The position numbers and the translations under genes are program-made. A DNA stretch of 64,000 nt, taken from the NCBI GenBank assembly GCA_026122225.1, contig JANEZZ010000404.1, forward strand, positions 1,798,001-1,862,000, read 5' to 3'. Under the pieces are notes generated by a model. The model saw only the letters and a list, made by a program, of their open reading frames with translations, did not search any database and had not been told where the DNA came from. The DNA comes from Heloderma charlesbogerti (Eukaryota; Chordata; Lepidosauria; Squamata; Helodermatidae). Of the stretch, positions 34,500 to 46,100 are shown piece by piece; the first letter of the stretch is position 1, and the number at the start of each line of letters is the position of its first letter.

Positions 34500-36000
34500 C
34501 ATTGAAGAGTTCAACACTTGTCAAGGTTAAAATAACTTTTAGACAAATGGTTTATCAATTACGAAAGGGAGCCGGTGCCATATTTGTCTCTGTGTGGTGC
34601 CTTCCCTTTCTTTTACTGCACGCTGGCTGGCATGCTGCCATCTCTGCCCCCAGGCCTCACTTTGATTTCATACCAGAAATCAGTAATATATTAAGGCTTG
34701 ATTACCATAACAATAAAAAAGGAAGGATCACATTTTTTTTAAATCAAAAGCAATTGTTGAATAAAATAGTTCTCAAGGCCTTAATGATGTTTAAGAGGAA
34801 TCGTTCCCAGCCAGTAAAATGTTCCCAGCCAACTTCCACCCTCCCCTTTAAAATAATGGCTTTTAAGTCTCCCCCCTCCCCATTTTTGTCCATTCAGCCT
34901 GTGCTTTGGTTATTCAGATGCAGAAGGGAAGCAGTAAAAGCTCTGTGTGAACTTTTCCTGCTCACCTGCTCAATTATTTTAAAGCAATTAACTTCTAATA
35001 GCATGGCAGGTTGGTTTGGGGCTTCCTGTAGAGAGACGCTAAGCCATTGGGAATAAACCTGGCTTTAAGTGGAGGTTCTTGTGGTTGTGAGTGATGGCCA
35101 TCCAGATTGATCAGTGTTCAGTAAGACAAGCATATTGTTAGAGTGCTCTTCTGCAAATGTCTGTCATATACAAGAGTAGTCTTTGATATGTGAAATGTTT
35201 TGTTGCATAGTATGAGGATATATTATGGACTGGGTATAGCATTCCAGGATTTGAACTAAATGAAATGCCCTCGCTGAAATTCACTAGCTTCATGGGTGGT
35301 CTTTGGCCAAGAGTTTTTTGTTTTTGTCCTATTCTTTGGGATCTTGAGGACTGCAGAGGAAGCTGATAGCAAAATCAAGGCAGGAAGGTGGATCAAGGCA
35401 GGACGAAAGTAAGATCTTGGATAGCTCTAAGTGGGTCCTGCTAGCTAGAACACTCTCCTACTATGATAATAGAAGGATGTTGTCTCAGCAGGGAGCTAAA
35501 GCCAACTGAAGCCTTGTGTTGGCTGATAAGACCTGTTGTGTGGTCACTCTGCGCCTCTTGAAGGAACTGACTGTGTTGCTAAAATGTCCTCACCTGATTT
35601 TGTAGCCTGAGATTTCTGTGAGGCTGGGGAGATGGAGGTTCTGCTGGGGTCTTCTCCTCTGAGTCAGAGGAACTGGGTGGGCGAATAACGCACTGATTGT
35701 CCTACCCCTGAGGAAGTAGCCTGTGCCTCATCCTCCTCAGAATCATCTGCTGCAGACTGGCAAGCCCAAGGACTGAGGGTCATGACAGATGTTCTTTTTA
35801 TATACCCAAGTATTTCAAGCATGTTAATTGGATAGACTCTGACAGGGGTGAACTTTCTCCTAGTAATGATATGGCTGATGCAGCAGCGGGGTGCATTCCC
35901 AAATCATCCACCTGGGGACTGGGTGAACTCTGTGGGCAACCTAGCTAGTTCTTCAGCGGGAAATGCAAAAAAGCAGTCTATTTTGATGAACAAAGGAAGA
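34500..36000. other. Repeat-free intron sequence, candidate conserved element
   Basis: The segment 34500-35060 is AT-rich and free of recognised repeats. It contains a 184-codon open frame (34502-35056, +) whose product resembles no family known to me. The frame has no splice or promoter context and I judge it accidental, but the low repeat content may reflect a conserved non-coding element. From 35060 to 36000 I see nothing specific. Confidence 0.4.
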
Positions 36001-36002
36001 GA

Positions 36003-36230
36003 AGCTGGTTTAGCATAATCACCAAGAGACTGTGCTACAAATCAGGATATCCCCAGTTTGGGTCTCTCCTCTGCCATGAAATCTTTAGATAGCCTTAAAC
36101 AAACCACTCTCCCTCAGTCTCAGCACTCCCATCTGCAGTATGGGGGTAAAAATACAGACTGATAGGGCCTATATTAGTGCACAGTTCTTGGAGGGATTAT
36201 AAACATGATGTATTTGAAGTTCTTTGAACA
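36003..36230 (+). mobile_element. SINE remnant (Sauria-like), degraded
   Basis: GAAGCTGGTTTAGCATAATC, CAGTTTGGGTCTCTCCTCTG, CCATGAAATCTTTAGATAGC and CTCTCCCTCAGTCTCAGC follow the order of the Sauria-type SINE body. Divergence is high, so the assignment is tentative. Confidence 0.4.
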
Positions 36231-36360
36231 CTTGCAGATGCTAAATCTTATTTTTGGTTTTGCTTGTTGCTTGAACTAATGTGCTCTTGGTGATCTAAGA
36301 AATCACTGTGGGGTTGAAGGGCAGCATATACATTTTAAAAATGTATCTTAGATACATGTA

Positions 36361-36715
36361 AGAGAAGCTGCAGTTAGTGCAGAATGTGGCAGTTCAGCGG
36401 AGCTTCTTATCGTTCACATATGACTGCTGTCCTGAAAGTGCTGCACTGACTACCAGTTAGGTACTAGGCCATGTTCAAGGAGTTATTGCTGATGGATAAG
36501 GCCGTAAACAGCTCTGGGCCGGGTTATCTGACAGACCGCCTTCTTAACGTTCGTGTGTGTGTGTGTGTGTGCTTACCATACCACGGCTACTGATGTTAAC
36601 TTGGTTGTGGTGGTGAGGAGGGCCTTCTCGGTTGTGCTGTCCACCATGTGGAATGATCTCCCCACAGAGCTCAGGTGGGCTCCTAGTGTGGAGTGTTTCT
36701 GCAGATGCTGCTGCT
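36361..36715 (+). mobile_element. L2-like LINE, C-terminal RT remnant
   Basis: Conceptual translation with frame breaks gives LQLVQNVAVQRS, then a segment around GRKQLWAG and late WNDLPTELRWAP-like residues, the pattern of the L2 ORF2 C-terminus. A (GT)n run at 36552-36571 interrupts it. It is decayed. Confidence 0.65.
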
Positions 36716-36718
36716 GCT

Positions 36719-36970
36719 GATTTTCATTTCTATATTGCCCAATCGCTGAGGCTCTCTGGGCGGTTCACAGCAACTCACAAAAAAGAGAAAAAAGAAACCA
36801 CAATGTTATAAACGCTACACAATGTCACATAATACAACATTATAATAAAACATAGTCGAAAAAATTTTAACATACAAAATTTAAAATAATTTAAATAGCT
36901 AAAAACAATTTCAGCACATAATTTCAATAACAGACCTGTTCGAGCGCCCCATCATATGCCATTAAACACC
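36719..36970 (-). mobile_element. LINE 3'-end fragment, reverse
   Basis: TTTCTATATTGCCCAATCGC and TGAGGCTCTCTGGGCGGTTC match the tails at 30522 and 50572. An A/T-rich body follows to about 36930, then GTTCGAGCGCCCCATCATAT and ACACCTGGGAGTAGAGGGC. Confidence 0.6.
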
Positions 36971-38279
36971 TGGGAGTAGAGGGCAGCCTTAACCCAGCGC
37001 CAGAAAGATGGCAGTGTTGGCAGGCCTCAGTGGGGACCTCATTCCATAGTCATTGCAACTACTGACAGATTTGTTTGCCTAGGCCTTTCCCTGTCTGCTA
37101 GCATTACCAGCTACCCCAGGTTATCTTAGATGTTTTACTGCTTCATTGCCATTTTATTGTTTTGTTGCTTGGATTTATTGCATTTAGTTATGATTTTACT
37201 TTGTGAACTGCTTTGTTAACAGAGAGATATATTAATGAAAAGCGACATACATGTTTTCTGAAACAAACAAATAAATACATGTGGCCCAAGCTATATTGTA
37301 GGTCAAATTCAGCACCTTGAATGAACCTCTCTGGAAAGGCCCTGGCGGTGTTTATGGCCAGCATCTCTGATTAACAGACTGGGGTTTGAGACAGTTGGCA
37401 GTTCTTGGCATTTGGCATTTCACAGTAATATATGGTCCTATTGTCTGCGGCCTTTTGCAAAAGTTCGGCCTGTCGAGTTAAGGTAATTTTTAAAAATCTA
37501 AATTCAGAAGGCAATAAATGAAAAGTAAAGTAGATTTTCTAGTTGGTTGCCCTGTTGTCATCTTGGGCTGCACATCTAGTATTCGTCCCAAGCTTTTTAA
37601 TTTGGGGATTATTTGCTTGTTGATGTTGTTGTAGGGGAGGAAAGCGACTGCAAGAATCTTTCATCTGAGAAAAAGAGAATGAGGGAGAGAGAAAGAGGGA
37701 GCAAAATATTATAGTACCAGCCAGTGACAGGTTGGTCAGTAATCTATACAGATAGTGTAGTTTTCATCAGACTTCTCAGGACAAGCTGTCATTAGAACAA
37801 AAACCTATTTCATCTTTATCTTTGTCAAGAAAAAAATAGCCTAAGTCATAACAGCCTAGTGCAACATCTCAGCAAGATCCCGTTTAAGGGTAAAGCCCTT
37901 GAGCAGCTGGATGCTTGGACTCTCAGTCTGGATAAATGAGAAGCACAGCTGGAAGATGGTTTTGCTTGAGGTTGCACCTGATTATTTCCTACGCACATGT
38001 AATTTCCACGTTGGGGCGGGGGTTAACATATGACACAGCTCTCAGATACTTATACCAACAATGCAACATGTACTCAATTTAAAACTCCCTACTACAAAAT
38101 TTGAATGGCAGGTTGTGAATTTTAACTTATGATGACATCAGCCCCTCTCTCCTGTTCAGCTACCCAGTCTGAAAATGAAAGGCTAGAATATTTTAATGGG
38201 AATGGAGACTCCCCCCCCTTTTTTTTTTTTTTTTTAAGAAAAAGGGATTTCAGGGGAAAAGCAGGGGTGCTTGGAGGGA
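36971..38279. other. Intron sequence, nothing recognised
   Basis: It contains a 3'-end-like stretch of old LINE sequence near 37060-37280 (TGCCATTTTATTGTTTTGTT, ending AAACAAATAAATAC), and a C/T homopolymer run at 38211-38236. The rest is unique. Confidence 0.45.
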
Positions 38280-38406
38280 AAGCCAGTGTGGTGTAGTGGT
38301 TACAGTGTTGGTCTGGGATTTGGGAGATCTAGGTTTTAATCCCTACTAGGCCATGAAACTCACTGGGTGACTTTGGGCCAGGCACTGACTCTCAGCCTAG
38401 GCTACC
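38280..38406 (+). mobile_element. Sauria-type SINE interrupted by a hAT-like MITE
   Basis: AGCCAGTGTGGTGTAGTGG, AGGTTTTAATCCCTACTAGG, TGGGTGACTTTGGGCCAGGC and CTCAGCCTAGGCTACC give a clear SINE up to 38406. The remainder (ATACCTCACAG) resumes at 38784, after the MITE at 38407-38780. Confidence 0.85.
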
Positions 38407-38780
38407 TAGGGATATGCGAATCAGCAAAACTTGAGCTTGCTGAAGTTCTCCGAATTCCATCTTGAAACTCTTTCCGACTGAAATCCGTATCACATTGTGA
38501 GCTTGTTTTTTTTCTTTCCCCATGAAAATCCGTGCGTATTTCCGCGTGTATTTTTCTAACTGTACGTATCAATTGTGTGCATTTTTTAAATGTACGCGTT
38601 TTTGAAATGTACGCATGCTGTTGAATGCATTTTTGGGGAGTCTGAAAATCACATTGCAAACTCAGAAATGTATGGACTTTGATCACAGATTGCCTTCGAG
38701 TCCATGTTCAGTCTGGAAAGGGCAAACCGGGTAAATTCCTGATCAGAAATGAACTGAAATGAATATCTCATACATCCCTT
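38407..38780. mobile_element. hAT-like MITE inserted in a SINE, 374 bp
   Basis: It starts TAGGGATATGCGAATCAGC and ends CATACATCCCTT. The flanks AGGCTACC and AACATACC both derive from the SINE sequence AACCTACC, so the 8-bp target duplication can be read against the uninterrupted SINE copy at 22099. Internal AT-rich units include TGTGCATTTTTTAAATGTAC and GAAATGTACGCATGCTG. Confidence 0.88.
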
Positions 38781-38834
38781 AACATACCTCACAGAAACCT
38801 ATTTCACAGTAGTCCCAGCTGCAGATAAGAAAAT

Positions 38835-38945
38835 GGGTTTGTGTTAAAAAAAATAAGTGGGAGGGATAAGGCACCTTGGCAGGATCCAAAAGAAGTGTCT
38901 GGGGGCACATTGGTGCCCATGGGCACCACACTGCCTGCCTCTGTG
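38835..38945. mobile_element. hAT-like end fragment
   Basis: AAGTGGGAGGGATAAGGCAC, CTTGGCAGGATCCAAAAG and GGGCACCACACTGCCTGCCT match the right third of the element at 28498-28921. The left end is missing. Confidence 0.65.
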
Positions 38946-39675
38946 CTATGTGGCCTGCATAATGTCTAGCTTGGCTGTCAGTAGATATTTGGGATGAGGG
39001 TGCAAGGTAGGGCTCATTTGGTGCCACTTTTATTTGTATTTAATAAAGTTTTAATGTCCTTGCGTAGGAACAATAATTTGAAGGCAGGATTTTGACTCCT
39101 CCGTAAGCTACTATCTATGGCAACAATATTCTTACAGTGGAAAATAGGTAACAACATCTTTGTTTTCACATACAACAGAACTGCAAATGGCTTTAATATA
39201 TAAACACTTGCGAAAAAAGGCGAGGACATGCACAAAAACAAACATCCTCCTGCATTAAAACCAGTCTGTCAGAAAACTACTGGCTTTTACAAGCTTGAGT
39301 GTGATGACTTGTTTTTCAGCAGTGAAATCTGTTTCTCACCTGGTCCAATCATGTTTGTTCATGAGTGAGCACCTTTTATCTTTGCTCTGCAAGAAGGGAA
39401 ATACACAAAAATAAAGATGATTAGGTTTGTGGTGTTTATGAAGCAGGCAGAGCGGCTTAAAAAAAAGAGGACCAGTTTGGTTGCAGGCTTGGGGAATTTA
39501 GGAATGTCTTTCATTCACAGCAGGTAACATGTGAGATCCAATGTGGTGGAGTGGATAGTGTGTTAAACTAAGAACACTAAGACATCAGTTCAAATTTTTG
39601 CTTAGCCTTTAGACTTACTGGGGGGCTTCGGGTCTGCCTGCCTGCCTGCCTGTCTCCCCCCCACCTCGCTCGCTT

Positions 39676-39725
<50 letters not shown>

Positions 39726-41320
39726 GCACACATGCACTCAAAAACACACACACACTCACTAACATCCTTCTGAGTTGGTTAGGATAAAAATGGATTAATC
39801 CCATGTATGTCACCTGAGGTTATTGGTATCCAATGCTTATTTATTTCATTAATTGCATTATAAAAATATGTCAGTCAGAACATGACACTGGCATTGTCTG
39901 GTCTAGATTTCTTCATTTTTTGCTGCAGTCTTTATAGCTCAGCCCATTCTTGTCCATATTTTACTGACATTCCTGAGTTGTCTTCAGGAAACCAGGACCC
40001 ACATCAGAACTATGTTAAAAATGGTTAGTTTCGTGACAGAGTGTGCTGACTTTGCATTTATCAATGAAATTCTGTGTTGTGATGGTTCTGCTTTTCATTT
40101 TAAAGTTTGGATAGGAAACACCTGGTAAAACCTTCATGGGTGCAAATATGGCTGGGTGTGGTATAAAGTCATGCTAAGCCCTCAGATGCTGGAACTGCTT
40201 AACTCCTGGAATCAAGGTGGTCCCTCCAGCAAGTTGACAGCCAGACTGATTTCTTGACTTTCCTCCCTCTTTCTGGCACTATCATCTCCCTTTTTAAAGG
40301 TTTTTTTTTTTATTCCACAAATCATACCCAATTGCTGCAAAGCTGCCTATTAATCGCACAAAGCCAAACAGATTGTGTTTACACTTCACTTCCCAAGAGT
40401 GTTGGGCCCACGCTTGTTAGCCTGCACCTCCACCAGTATTTTTAAAAATCCCAGAATGCCCGTGCCAACTGAGGGTGGTCTGCATGTAGAAGAAGTAAAG
40501 AAGAAGCATCATTTTTTAAAATTATTGAATTGAAAGACAAAGATTTCAAATGCTATATCAAAACTAAGATATAAAAAGAAACTGGAGGAAAGCCAAGCTA
40601 CTTGTTACACAAACACTGGGTGAGTTATAAAACTTATGGATGAGGTAATTCACAACATTAAAAAAATGATACATGGTTGGACATGTAGGCTGCTTTTTTA
40701 GCTGTGAGAGAAATCCGTTTTTGTTGGAGAATTGTTGTTGTTGTTATTAATGATTGAACTGAGCCATGCTTCTTTTATGTGGCTCCACATGGGCACACAG
40801 TTGCCCCCGCTTCTTCCATATGAAATGCAGGGGACCCATGTGGAATTAAACCTGCAGCTTAAGTGGGTCCAAAAATTCTAGTTGGTCCTGGTAGCCATCC
40901 ATTATTCTCTCCTACCAGCTGAAAAGTACAATCCCATCACATTACTGCAGCAATATTACATGCATTTTCAAAACAAATATCCATTTAATCATACTGAATG
41001 AAGTTGTGTATTAATAAATTAGGCTTTATCTAGGTTAATTAACACATGAATTTTTAAAAACTTTTCTACAATTCATTTCATGGTGCTTGACTGTTTATTC
41101 CTTTCTAATTTTCCTTCTGCAATATATAATAGTAATTTAATTTGTTTAATATTTTCTGAACAATATTAATTTGTTTAATATTCACATTTTCTGCTACAAG
41201 CCCCCCCCCCCCCGCAAATGTGGGGAAAAATATAGATATCGGCCAGTAAGGTGCGGTGCTTATTTTAATTCTTTCTCTAAAATTTGCATTTCAGAAGTGA
41301 AGAAAGAAAGGCATGTTTCT
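38946..41320. other. Intron sequence with compound microsatellites
   Basis: Mostly unique AT-rich sequence. A (GCCT)n, (CT)n and (CA)n compound repeat is at 39633-39755, attached to a degraded SINE starting near 39537 (CCAATGTGGTGGAGTGGATA). A poly-C run is at 41201-41214. Confidence 0.5.
39633..39755. repeat. Compound microsatellite (GCCT)n-(CT)n-(CA)n
   Basis: About four CTGC/CCTG units are followed by about 18 CT units (39679-39712) and then interrupted CA units to 39755. It lies in the place of the 3' tail of a degraded SINE. Confidence 0.9.
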
Positions 41321-41321
41321 T

Positions 41322-41440
41322 TAAGAAGCAGGAGTCCTGTGGCACCTTAAAGACTGACTGTTCACTTTTTGTGGCATAGGTTTGTATAGGCTAGAGTCCC
41401 CTTCTCAGATACAGTTTTACAAACTAGATAACTGAAATTC
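41322..41440. mobile_element. Old interspersed repeat
   Basis: AAGCAGGAGTCCTGTGGCAC, CTTAAAGACTGACTG, TTGTGGCATAGGTTTGTATA and GAGTCCCCTTCTCAGATAC match a repeat type widespread in reptile genomes, normally ending in a TCAGATGCA-like motif. I recognise the pattern but cannot name the family with certainty. Confidence 0.6.
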
Positions 41441-41706
41441 TCTAACCACAGAGTTTGGTAAAGCTAACAGATTATTTTTTAGTCAGGATTCACGACTAAA
41501 TCAGAATTCATGATGAAACCAGTCCCTTCATTTAGGTCCGAATTGCCCAATTGTTTTATCTTTTTATTATGTTTTAAATTATTATATTTTAAATTGAGTA
41601 AAAGTATCTTTCAAAAAAGGGGGTAGATTTACTGTATTCCATTTATAGGACTTCTTAACTTCCAACCTTTTCTGACTACAAACGTTGACTCACAATATTC
41701 TTCTAG

Positions 41707-41797
41707 GATTGCAATCCTAGGCATGGTTACCTAGGAGCAAGCTTCATTATACTCAGCAGGACTTACTTCTGAGTAAGCATGCCTAGGATCAGGGTGT
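41707..41797. mobile_element. Short palindromic MITE
   Basis: TTGCAATCCTAGGCATGGTT at the left pairs loosely with GAGTAAGCATGCCTAGGATC at the right, with ACTTACTTCTGAGTAAGC forming an inner hairpin. It resembles the GCAATCCTA-type Harbinger-like MITEs but is a separate subfamily. Confidence 0.6.
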
Positions 41798-42482
41798 TAA
41801 ACACCTTGAGCCTTTGCTTAACAAAGGCCCTTTCCTCAGCTGTACTGCATCATTTGCACTTCAAACAAGCTAAATGATCTTACAAAGAACCATTACCATT
41901 TCAAAATGCTTGGTCTGCTCTTCTAAAATTTTAAATTGGTAGTGTGAGCTAGGAACCCCATTAAAGAAAGGAGATAAATATCCTTCCCTTTTGAACACAA
42001 TTATTTTCCTCACCCCCCCATCCCCCCGCCTGTCTTTGGGGGGAAATATAAACCTTCAATCCTAGTTCCAACAGAGCAGACATGTTTAATCCCAACATTG
42101 CAAACTGCTAGCCTGAACGGTGAGACGCTGAAACAATCCCCTGCCCCAAGTCAGGCTCAGCCCGGCATGCCCCCCTCGGAATCCCTGCTAGCTCCAATTA
42201 ACAAGGATAAGGTAACCCATCCCCAAATGCAGCTTGCCCAACTTTCTGCATCTTCCCACCTTTAGATCCAACCCATAATAAACTTGCAGGCCTTTTTGAG
42301 CTTCATCCATATTAGCACATTCATATGGCCCTCAGAGGGGAGAAAAGGAATGCTCCCCACAACTGGGAGGTGGTCACAGCGGCACCCGTGCTGCACACGT
42401 TCATAGATTCCTATCTGTAGCATGTAAAAATTTCCCTAGGATAATTCACATTAATGGATCTTGCTTGTGTCCAAGTTTAGTT
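41798..42482. other. Intron sequence, nothing recognised
   Basis: Unique intron sequence with short C-rich runs near 42012-42030. No feature can be supported. Confidence 0.45.
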
Positions 42483-43178
42483 CATAAGAACATAAGAACA
42501 TAAGAAGAGCCCTGCTGGATCAGACCAGGGGTCCATCTATTCCGGCATTCTGTTCACTAGGGATGGCAGAGAATTCCGCCACGGAACTTGGTGAGGCCGA
42601 ACTCTATGGCGGAATGGCCTGCCATCCCCCCGCTCCCCCGTGGATCCCCCCCGGGACGAGACTCACCTGGGGCGGCTCTTAGGTTCACTGCCTTTTGTAC
42701 TGGAGATAGCACATAGCCATCAAGACTAGTAGCCATTGATAGCCTTTTCCTCCAGGAATTTGTCCAACCCCCTTTTAAAGCCATCCAAATGGGTGGCCAT
42801 CACTACACACTGTGGTAGTGAATTCCATAATTTAACTTTGCGTTGTGTGAAGAAGTCCTTCCTTTTATCTGTCCTGAATCTCCCACCAATCAGCTTCATA
42901 GGATGACCCTGGGTTCTAGTATTTTGGGAAAGGGAGAAAAATGTCTCCCTATCCACATTCTTCACACCATGCATAATTTTGTACACCTCTATCATGTCTC
43001 CCCTTATCCTCCTTTTTTCCAAGCTAAACAATCCCAGCTGTTGTAACCTTCTGTTATGGGGGAGATGCTCCAGCCCCTTGAACAATTTAGTTGCCCTTTT
43101 CTGCACTTTTTCCAGCTCGGCAATATCTTTTTTTAGGTGTGGTGACCAGAAATGGACACAGTATTTTCCCTCTAGCAT
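42483..43178 (-). mobile_element. CR1-type LINE 3' end with RT C-terminus
   Basis: On the minus strand, 43178 down to 42726 is open and encodes the RT C-terminus: KRATKLFKGLEHLP, then LGLFSLEKRRIRGDMIEVYK, then TRTQGHPMKLIGGRFRTDKR and KLWNSLPQCVV. This is the classic CR1 ending, common in sauropsids. The 3' end on the minus strand is the (TTATGTTC)-like repeat complementary to CATAAGAACATAAGAACA at 42483. It is interrupted near 42558-42684 by a fragment of the palindrome-rich hAT-like family, with loss of some CR1 sequence. Confidence 0.92.
42558..42684 (-). mobile_element. Fragment of the palindrome-rich hAT-like MITE
   Basis: TAGGGATGGCAGAGAATTCC is the reverse complement of the right end of the copy at 59987-60832. 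The + strand ACTCACCTGGGGCGG gives, on the minus strand, CCCCAG|GTGAGT, the same donor-like site as in the longer copies. The remaining two-thirds of the element is absent. Confidence 0.75.
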
Positions 43179-46100
43179 ATGACTTGTCTATTTTACGTGA
43201 AGGCATCTCTTGAGTTCCATTGTTCCAAGTCAGGGGAAAGCAGGTTTAGCTGTATCTTAAAGAAATTGTGCATACAGATGCTACAAACATTCATAGTTAT
43301 GTTAGCCATCCCAACTTCCTTGGGGGCTGTTCTATTCTCCAGGTCAGTCCCAGGTATTCTGCTCTACAACACAATCTGAGTCTGGGCTGAACCTGACCCA
43401 GAAAGCTTGACCATTGACTGGCCACCATGTGACCCAGATGAATCCTGACTTAGATGATCATGGGAGTGAAGACCACAGTTTTAAAACTGGTTTTATTTAC
43501 TTCATTTCCATGTGTGAGCCTTTTTTGCACAGCAACAGGGAAGGTTTCAGTGTTCTGCTTGCCTCCTTGCCTTGCTTTCCCCTTTGGCTTGCTGACACAC
43601 ATGTCAAATAAATTATGCAAATGCTAACAGATTTCATTTGCTTAATTCAGTTTGCAGAATTTGGATTTATTTAACTTTTTCCAACCCAGCTGTGCCTTGT
43701 TTTGAATAGCGATTTTTAAAGGTTATGGTTTAAAGGGAATAATTAATTGAAAGGGTTTGTTCAAAGGAGAGGTTTTGAAGTTCCTGCACTGATCTGATCA
43801 TCCCTTTTCTTCTCCTTGCTAAATTTTACCTGCTGGCGGCCTCCTCATTCATCACCCAGCATTAGTTGTATTGAACAGATGGCTCCTTGGAAATGTGGAG
43901 GCTGATGGGTGAGCTTTTTGAAACTGGATCCGTGCCCACAGCTGGTCCTTTAAATCGAGTGATTTGTGGTGCTCTTTCCCAGTTCAGCAATGTCATCACC
44001 AAGTAGTTTCATAGGAACTTGCTCCACTTCTGGAGGTGTGCATTTGTGTGCCCAGCCCAACTCCTGTCAAGTTGGAAGGCTGGAGGGAAAGGCAATGGGG
44101 AACAAGACGGCAGTGAGGCAAGGCTAGTCTCTCGCATGGAACCCAGCAGCAGCCACTGCAGTAGCAGCTCCTTGTAGCCCCTGAATGTTTTTCTAAAGGG
44201 CAAGCAATGCCACATGACCTGCTCTGGCTTATCACTGCAGAGAGGTTTCTTTGCTGGTCTGGTTTGTTTCTCTGTAGTTCTCTGAAGCTAGAGCCACAGA
44301 GCAATGGGCCAGTGAGGAAGCATCTTTGCAGTAATGGACCAGAGCAGACCGTGTGGTGCTGCTTGGACCGTCTAGAGCTGCAGTTTGAGACAAAAGGCCC
44401 TCAAGCCTCTCAAGCAAGCAATGGTGGAATGTGGAAGGCCAGGCTTCTGGCAGGGTTGCCAGTGTTCTTGACCAATCCAGAAGTTTCATGCTGCCTTCCA
44501 CAGGTCGTGGGGGCTGATGCCGTGCACCTCTCTCCTGTTCTTTGCCAAAGACGACTCAGGTTCTCACACCATGCATGAGAGGCGCTTAGGAGGCGAGGTC
44601 CTAGCCTGAGGGTCCCAGGCATTCCAGCCCCTGCATCTCTTGACACAGAGCATCAGAGGAACAGCTACAGAGGCCAAGGAGGCAAGTAAGGAGGCTGTCG
44701 GGGACACAGCGCATCACTTTGGAGAGACCAAGGGGTGGGGGTGAGGCATGCAGCCTGGGATTTTGCAGACATTTCAACTATCAGCAGGGAGCGGATGTTG
44801 CAGGTTTCTGAATTTTCATCAGAATGTGAGAAGAGCAGCAGGAAGAAGAAATGACAGACCTGGCAGTGGAGACAGGAGAACAATTTTTTTTTAATGGATT
44901 CAAAAGAAGAAAAGCCCCCCTCCCCCCGAGTAAGTGAGAACACCTCAGATGGGGAAAAGCTGGAATGCCTTTTTATCATCCAAACAATTTAGCATGAAGT
45001 GAGGAAAGGGTCTCATGACTGTAAGCCAGCTGTAATAATCTGACAGTGGAAGGGAGATTGAGATGAGTGTTACCGCTCAAGAGGCATCCATCCATCTGCT
45101 TCCCCCGGCCCACAAAGGTATACGCCACAGTGTTTATGAAGGGTGTAAAGATCTGTTTTATCATCGTCGTTGGCGCTACAGGCTCAATAAACTCTGTTTA
45201 ATGTTTAAACACAATCTACTGGAAGTGATTTCACGTTCACTGCCCAAACTGATCCTTTCTGCTGTGAAAAATGCATGAGTGGATGGGGGAAAGAGAAGGG
45301 GAGCAGAATGCGGTCTGCATTGCACCCCTTTTTTTGTCCATTTTGGATGAAGTACCAGAAATTCAGCCCCAACTGTCCGATGTCAGGAAATTGATCCTGG
45401 CTTGGTGGAACGGAATGCCGTTCAGTCGTTGTATGTTCTTTTCTGCGGCATCTGACTAGAGTGTTTTCATGCTTCTTCCCTGCAGAGTTTGATTGCTTGC
45501 TTTGTGGACAAGAAATTGATGGTTTGCTAGGCACAGCAAAATATTGAAAAGTTTGGAGGTGGTAGAGTGGAAACAGTTGGAAGAGGGGTGAGGAAAATGT
45601 TAGAGAGAGTGTGGAAGGTGTGCATTTGAATGCATTGTGTCTGTAATGGGAACTAGGATATGAAGTCTGACCCTCCCAGCCTGGAGCATGGTGGGTTTGT
45701 GTATACCCTTCTGGGTTGCAGAAACATCCCCATCTTTCATCTTCCACTGCCCAGGGCTTGCCTCATGTTTGCAGATGTTGAACAAATGCTTATGCAAATT
45801 GAGGATCCCGCTTTCTGTACTGGTATGTTGTTGTTTTTAAACCAGTAGAGGAAGCTAAGAGGGCAAAAAGCAGAAAGAGCATCTGTGAAGGTTTGAGGCC
45901 TACAGAGGCAAAGGAGAAAAGGGTCATGCTTAGAGGCCTGGGGTTTTTTGTTTGGAGGGAGTAGTTTCATTTCCCCAGCAAAGTTTCAGTTTCATTTACC
46001 CAGTTAAGTTTCATTTCCTCAGGTTTGAAATAGTACTTTCAGTTTGGAGGGAGGAGGGTCTATATAGAGAGTCTGGGAGATCAGAGCCTGAAGAGTGAGC

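Noticed and set aside
34502..35056. A novel 184-residue protein gene.
   Set aside because: There is no recognisable domain, signal, promoter or splice context; open frames of this size occur by chance in 64 kb.
44207..44578. A 123-codon gene in a GC-richer region.
   Set aside because: Overlapping frames of similar size exist on the opposite strand and none shows a family pattern.
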